DNA from: Paracoccaceae bacterium
GTDB lineage: Bacteria > Pseudomonadota > Alphaproteobacteria > Rhodobacterales > Rhodobacteraceae
Reading direction: 5' to 3'
DNA: 6,774 nt
Assembly (NCBI GenBank): GCA_026982255.1
Contig: JALSHL010000009.1
Span: 1-6,774 of the forward strand
Positions 5,076 through 6,774 of the stretch are shown here, in pieces (within the stretch, counting starts at the first letter, position 1; the number at the start of each line of letters is the position of its first letter). The notes below the pieces were generated by a model. It ran no database searches. It was not told the origin of the DNA and saw nothing but the letters and a program-made list of their open reading frames with translations. Both the position numbers and the translations under genes were made by a program.

Positions 5076-6774
5076 ATGCACCTGCTGCAAGCCCAGCCCG
5101 GCGAGATCGTCGACGGTAGCGAGCCGGTGGACCTCGGCCAGACGCCGGCCGATGTGATCGTGATCAGCGCCGCCGACACGGAAATTGCCGCGCTCTCCGC
5201 CGCCTACGGCGAGATCGGCGACGGGCCGCGAAGCCTGCGGCTGGCGAGCCTCGGGCATTTCGGGCATCCGTTTACCATTGATAAATATCTGGATGATACG
5301 GCTGAAAAATCCCGTCTGGTTATCCTGCGCATTCTGGGGGGGCAGGCCTATTGGCCCTACGGTCTGGAACAGTTCGCCATCCGCCTGCGCGCGGCGGGGG
5401 TGACGCTGGTCGCTCTGCCCGGCGACGACAAACCGGAGGAGGCATTGCGCCGCCTGTCCACGGTCGGGGATGCGGATTACGACGCGCTCTGGGCCTATCT
5501 GGTCGAGGGCGGGCCGGAAAACGCCGCCAATTTCCTGCGCTACGTCCGCGCCATGCTGGACGGTGGCGCACGGCCCGCGGCGGCGAAAACCCTGCTGCGC
5601 GCCGGTCTCTACTGGCCCGGTGCGGCGGGTATATCGCTGGACGATCTGCGCGCGGACCACTGGGTCGAGGGGCGGCCGGTCGCCGCGCTGGTATTCTATC
5701 GCGCGCTGGTGCAGGGCGCGGGGCTGCATCCGGTCAACCGGCTGGTGAAACAGCTGGCACGGCAGGGCCTCAACCCGTTGCCGGTGTTTGTCGCCAGTCT
5801 CAAGGACGCCGTGTCCGCCGCCACGCTGGCACAACTGTTCGAACAGGCGCCGCCCGCCGTGGTGCTGAACGGCACCAGCTTCGCGGTGTCCTCGCCACAA
5901 TCCGGCGCGGCGGAAAACCCGCCGACGCCGCTGGACGCCAGCGGCGCGCCGACCTTCCAGATCGTTTTTGCCGCCGGAACCGAGGAAGCATGGGAAAGCG
6001 GCACCGCCGGTCTGTCGGCCCGCGACATCGCCATGAACGTCAGCCTGCCGGAACTGGACGGCCGCATCCTGACCCGCGCCGTCAGCTTCAAGGGCGAGGC
6101 CTATTTCGACGAGGCAACCGAGTGCCGCGTGTCCAGCTACCGCGCCCACGGCGGGCGCATCGCATTCGTTGCCGAACTGGCCGCCAGCTGGGCGCACCTC
6201 GGAGCCACTCCGCGCGCGGACCGCCGTGTGGCGCTGGTGCTGGCGAACTATCCCAACAAGGACGGGCGGCTGGCGAACGGAGTCGGCCTCGATACCCCCG
6301 CCGCCACGGTGGACACGCTGCACGCCCTTGCCGCCGCCGGTTACACCATCCGCGACCTGCCCGCCGATTCCGCTGGTCTGATGGCGCGCATCCAGGCCGG
6401 CCCGACCAACTGGCTGCCCGACCGCGCCGTCAAAACCGGCGGCGAGCGCCTGTCGATGGCCGATTACCAGATCGACTACGGCCAGTTGCCCGCCGCCACC
6501 CGCGCGGCGATCGAGGACCGCTGGGGCGCCCCCGAACAGGACCCGTTTTTCACCGCCGGAGAGGTCGACTGCGGGTATTTTGCCCTGTCGATCCTGCATT
6601 TCGGGAACGTGGTCGTCGGCCTGCAACCGGCGCGCGGCTACAACATCGACCCGACCGACAGCTACCATTCGCCCGACCTCGTGCCGCCGCACAACTACCT
6701 TGCGTTCTATTTCTGGCTGCGCCACCGGTTCCGCGCCAATGCCATCGTGCATATGGGCAAACACGGCAATCTGG
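5076..6774 (+). CDS. cobN: Cobaltochelatase large subunit CobN, 5' part (first 566 residues)
   Basis: CobN is the large, porphyrinoid-binding subunit of the three-component ATP-dependent cobaltochelatase (with CobS and CobT). That enzyme inserts Co(II) into hydrogenobyrinate a,c-diamide and is related to BchH/ChlH of magnesium chelatase. The frame is open without a stop from ATG 5076 to the window edge: 566 codons plus one base, roughly the first half of a protein of usually 1,100-1,300 residues. Recognisable blocks are RILGGQAYWPYGLEQF (85-100), NYPNKDGRLANGVGLDTPAA (391-410), VVVGLQPARGYN (512-523) and HMGKHGNL (559-566), the last continuing as HGNLEW in homologues. GGAGG at 5064-5068, 7 bases before the ATG, supports this start. 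It lies 17 bases after cobW and is surely in the same operon. No frameshift is seen. Codons 66-78 are unusually AT-rich. Confidence 0.96.
   Translation, partial: MHLLQAQPGEIVDGSEPVDLGQTPADVIVISAADTEIAALSAAYGEIGDGPRSLRLASLGHFGHPFTIDKYLDDTAEKSRLVILRILGGQAYWPYGLEQFAIRLRAAGVTLVALPGDDKPEEALRRLSTVGDADYDALWAYLVEGGPENAANFLRYVRAMLDGGARPAAAKTLLRAGLYWPGAAGISLDDLRADHWVEGRPVAALVFYRALVQGAGLHPVNRLVKQLARQGLNPLPVFVASLKDAVSAATLAQLFEQAPPAVVLNGTSFAVSSPQSGAAENPPTPLDASGAPTFQIVFAAGTEEAWESGTAGLSARDIAMNVSLPELDGRILTRAVSFKGEAYFDEATECRVSSYRAHGGRIAFVAELAASWAHLGATPRADRRVALVLANYPNKDGRLANGVGLDTPAATVDTLHALAAAGYTIRDLPADSAGLMARIQAGPTNWLPDRAVKTGGERLSMADYQIDYGQLPAATRAAIEDRWGAPEQDPFFTAGEVDCGYFALSILHFGNVVVGLQPARGYNIDPTDSYHSPDLVPPHNYLAFYFWLRHRFRANAIVHMGKHGNL

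Noticed and set aside
4950..6764. Antisense open frame of about 600 codons opposite cobN
   Set aside because: GC-rich codon bias leaves the opposite strand open. The product is a Gly/Arg/Gln/Val-rich sequence with no recognisable domain, while the plus strand encodes clear CobN motifs throughout.

Overview
The window is high-GC DNA with the coding style and gene content of an alphaproteobacterium, most likely in the Rhodobacterales. This assignment is inferred from the CobW-CobN cobaltochelatase pair, the CbiD-CobK pair, the short RluE and the overall base composition, not from a database match. It holds part of a cobalamin (vitamin B12) biosynthesis locus. There are eight genes, two of them cut by the window edges. 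No RNA gene, mobile element or CRISPR array is visible.

Layout. Positions 1-250 (minus strand) carry the start of a small membrane-anchored protein rich in Ala, Glu and Lys. A 203-base divergent intergenic region (251-453) follows, with a plausible promoter reading right. Then comes a tightly packed block on the plus strand: a HAD-type phosphatase (454-1149), cbiD (1142-2209), cobK (2206-2925) and a small cysteine-rich DUF1636-type protein (2927-3283). Junctions in the block overlap by 8 and 4 bases, and the last gap is a single base. The 23S rRNA pseudouridine synthase gene rluE (3363-3905) follows, set off by 79- and 76-base gaps. Next are cobW (3982-5058) and, 17 bases later, the first 566 codons of cobN (5076 to the window end).

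How the genes work together. CbiD methylates C-1 of the ring-contracted precorrin to give precorrin-6A, and CobK reduces precorrin-6A to the 6B (dihydro) form, so these neighbours encode consecutive steps. CobN is the large subunit of the ATP-dependent cobaltochelatase, which inserts cobalt late, into hydrogenobyrinate a,c-diamide. CobW is the GTP-dependent Co(II) chaperone linked to that chelatase, and here it carries a long His/Asp loop. A CbiD next to CobN/CobW suggests a mixed pathway: the C-1 methyltransferase belongs to the family used in the cobalt-early route, while cobalt insertion is of the late type. The HAD phosphatase and the DUF1636 protein have no assigned step and are the genes most worth following. 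RluE looks like an unrelated housekeeping gene lying inside the locus.

No wholly new system is evident. The interest lies in the two unassigned proteins packed among recognised B12 genes and in the mixed pathway logic.
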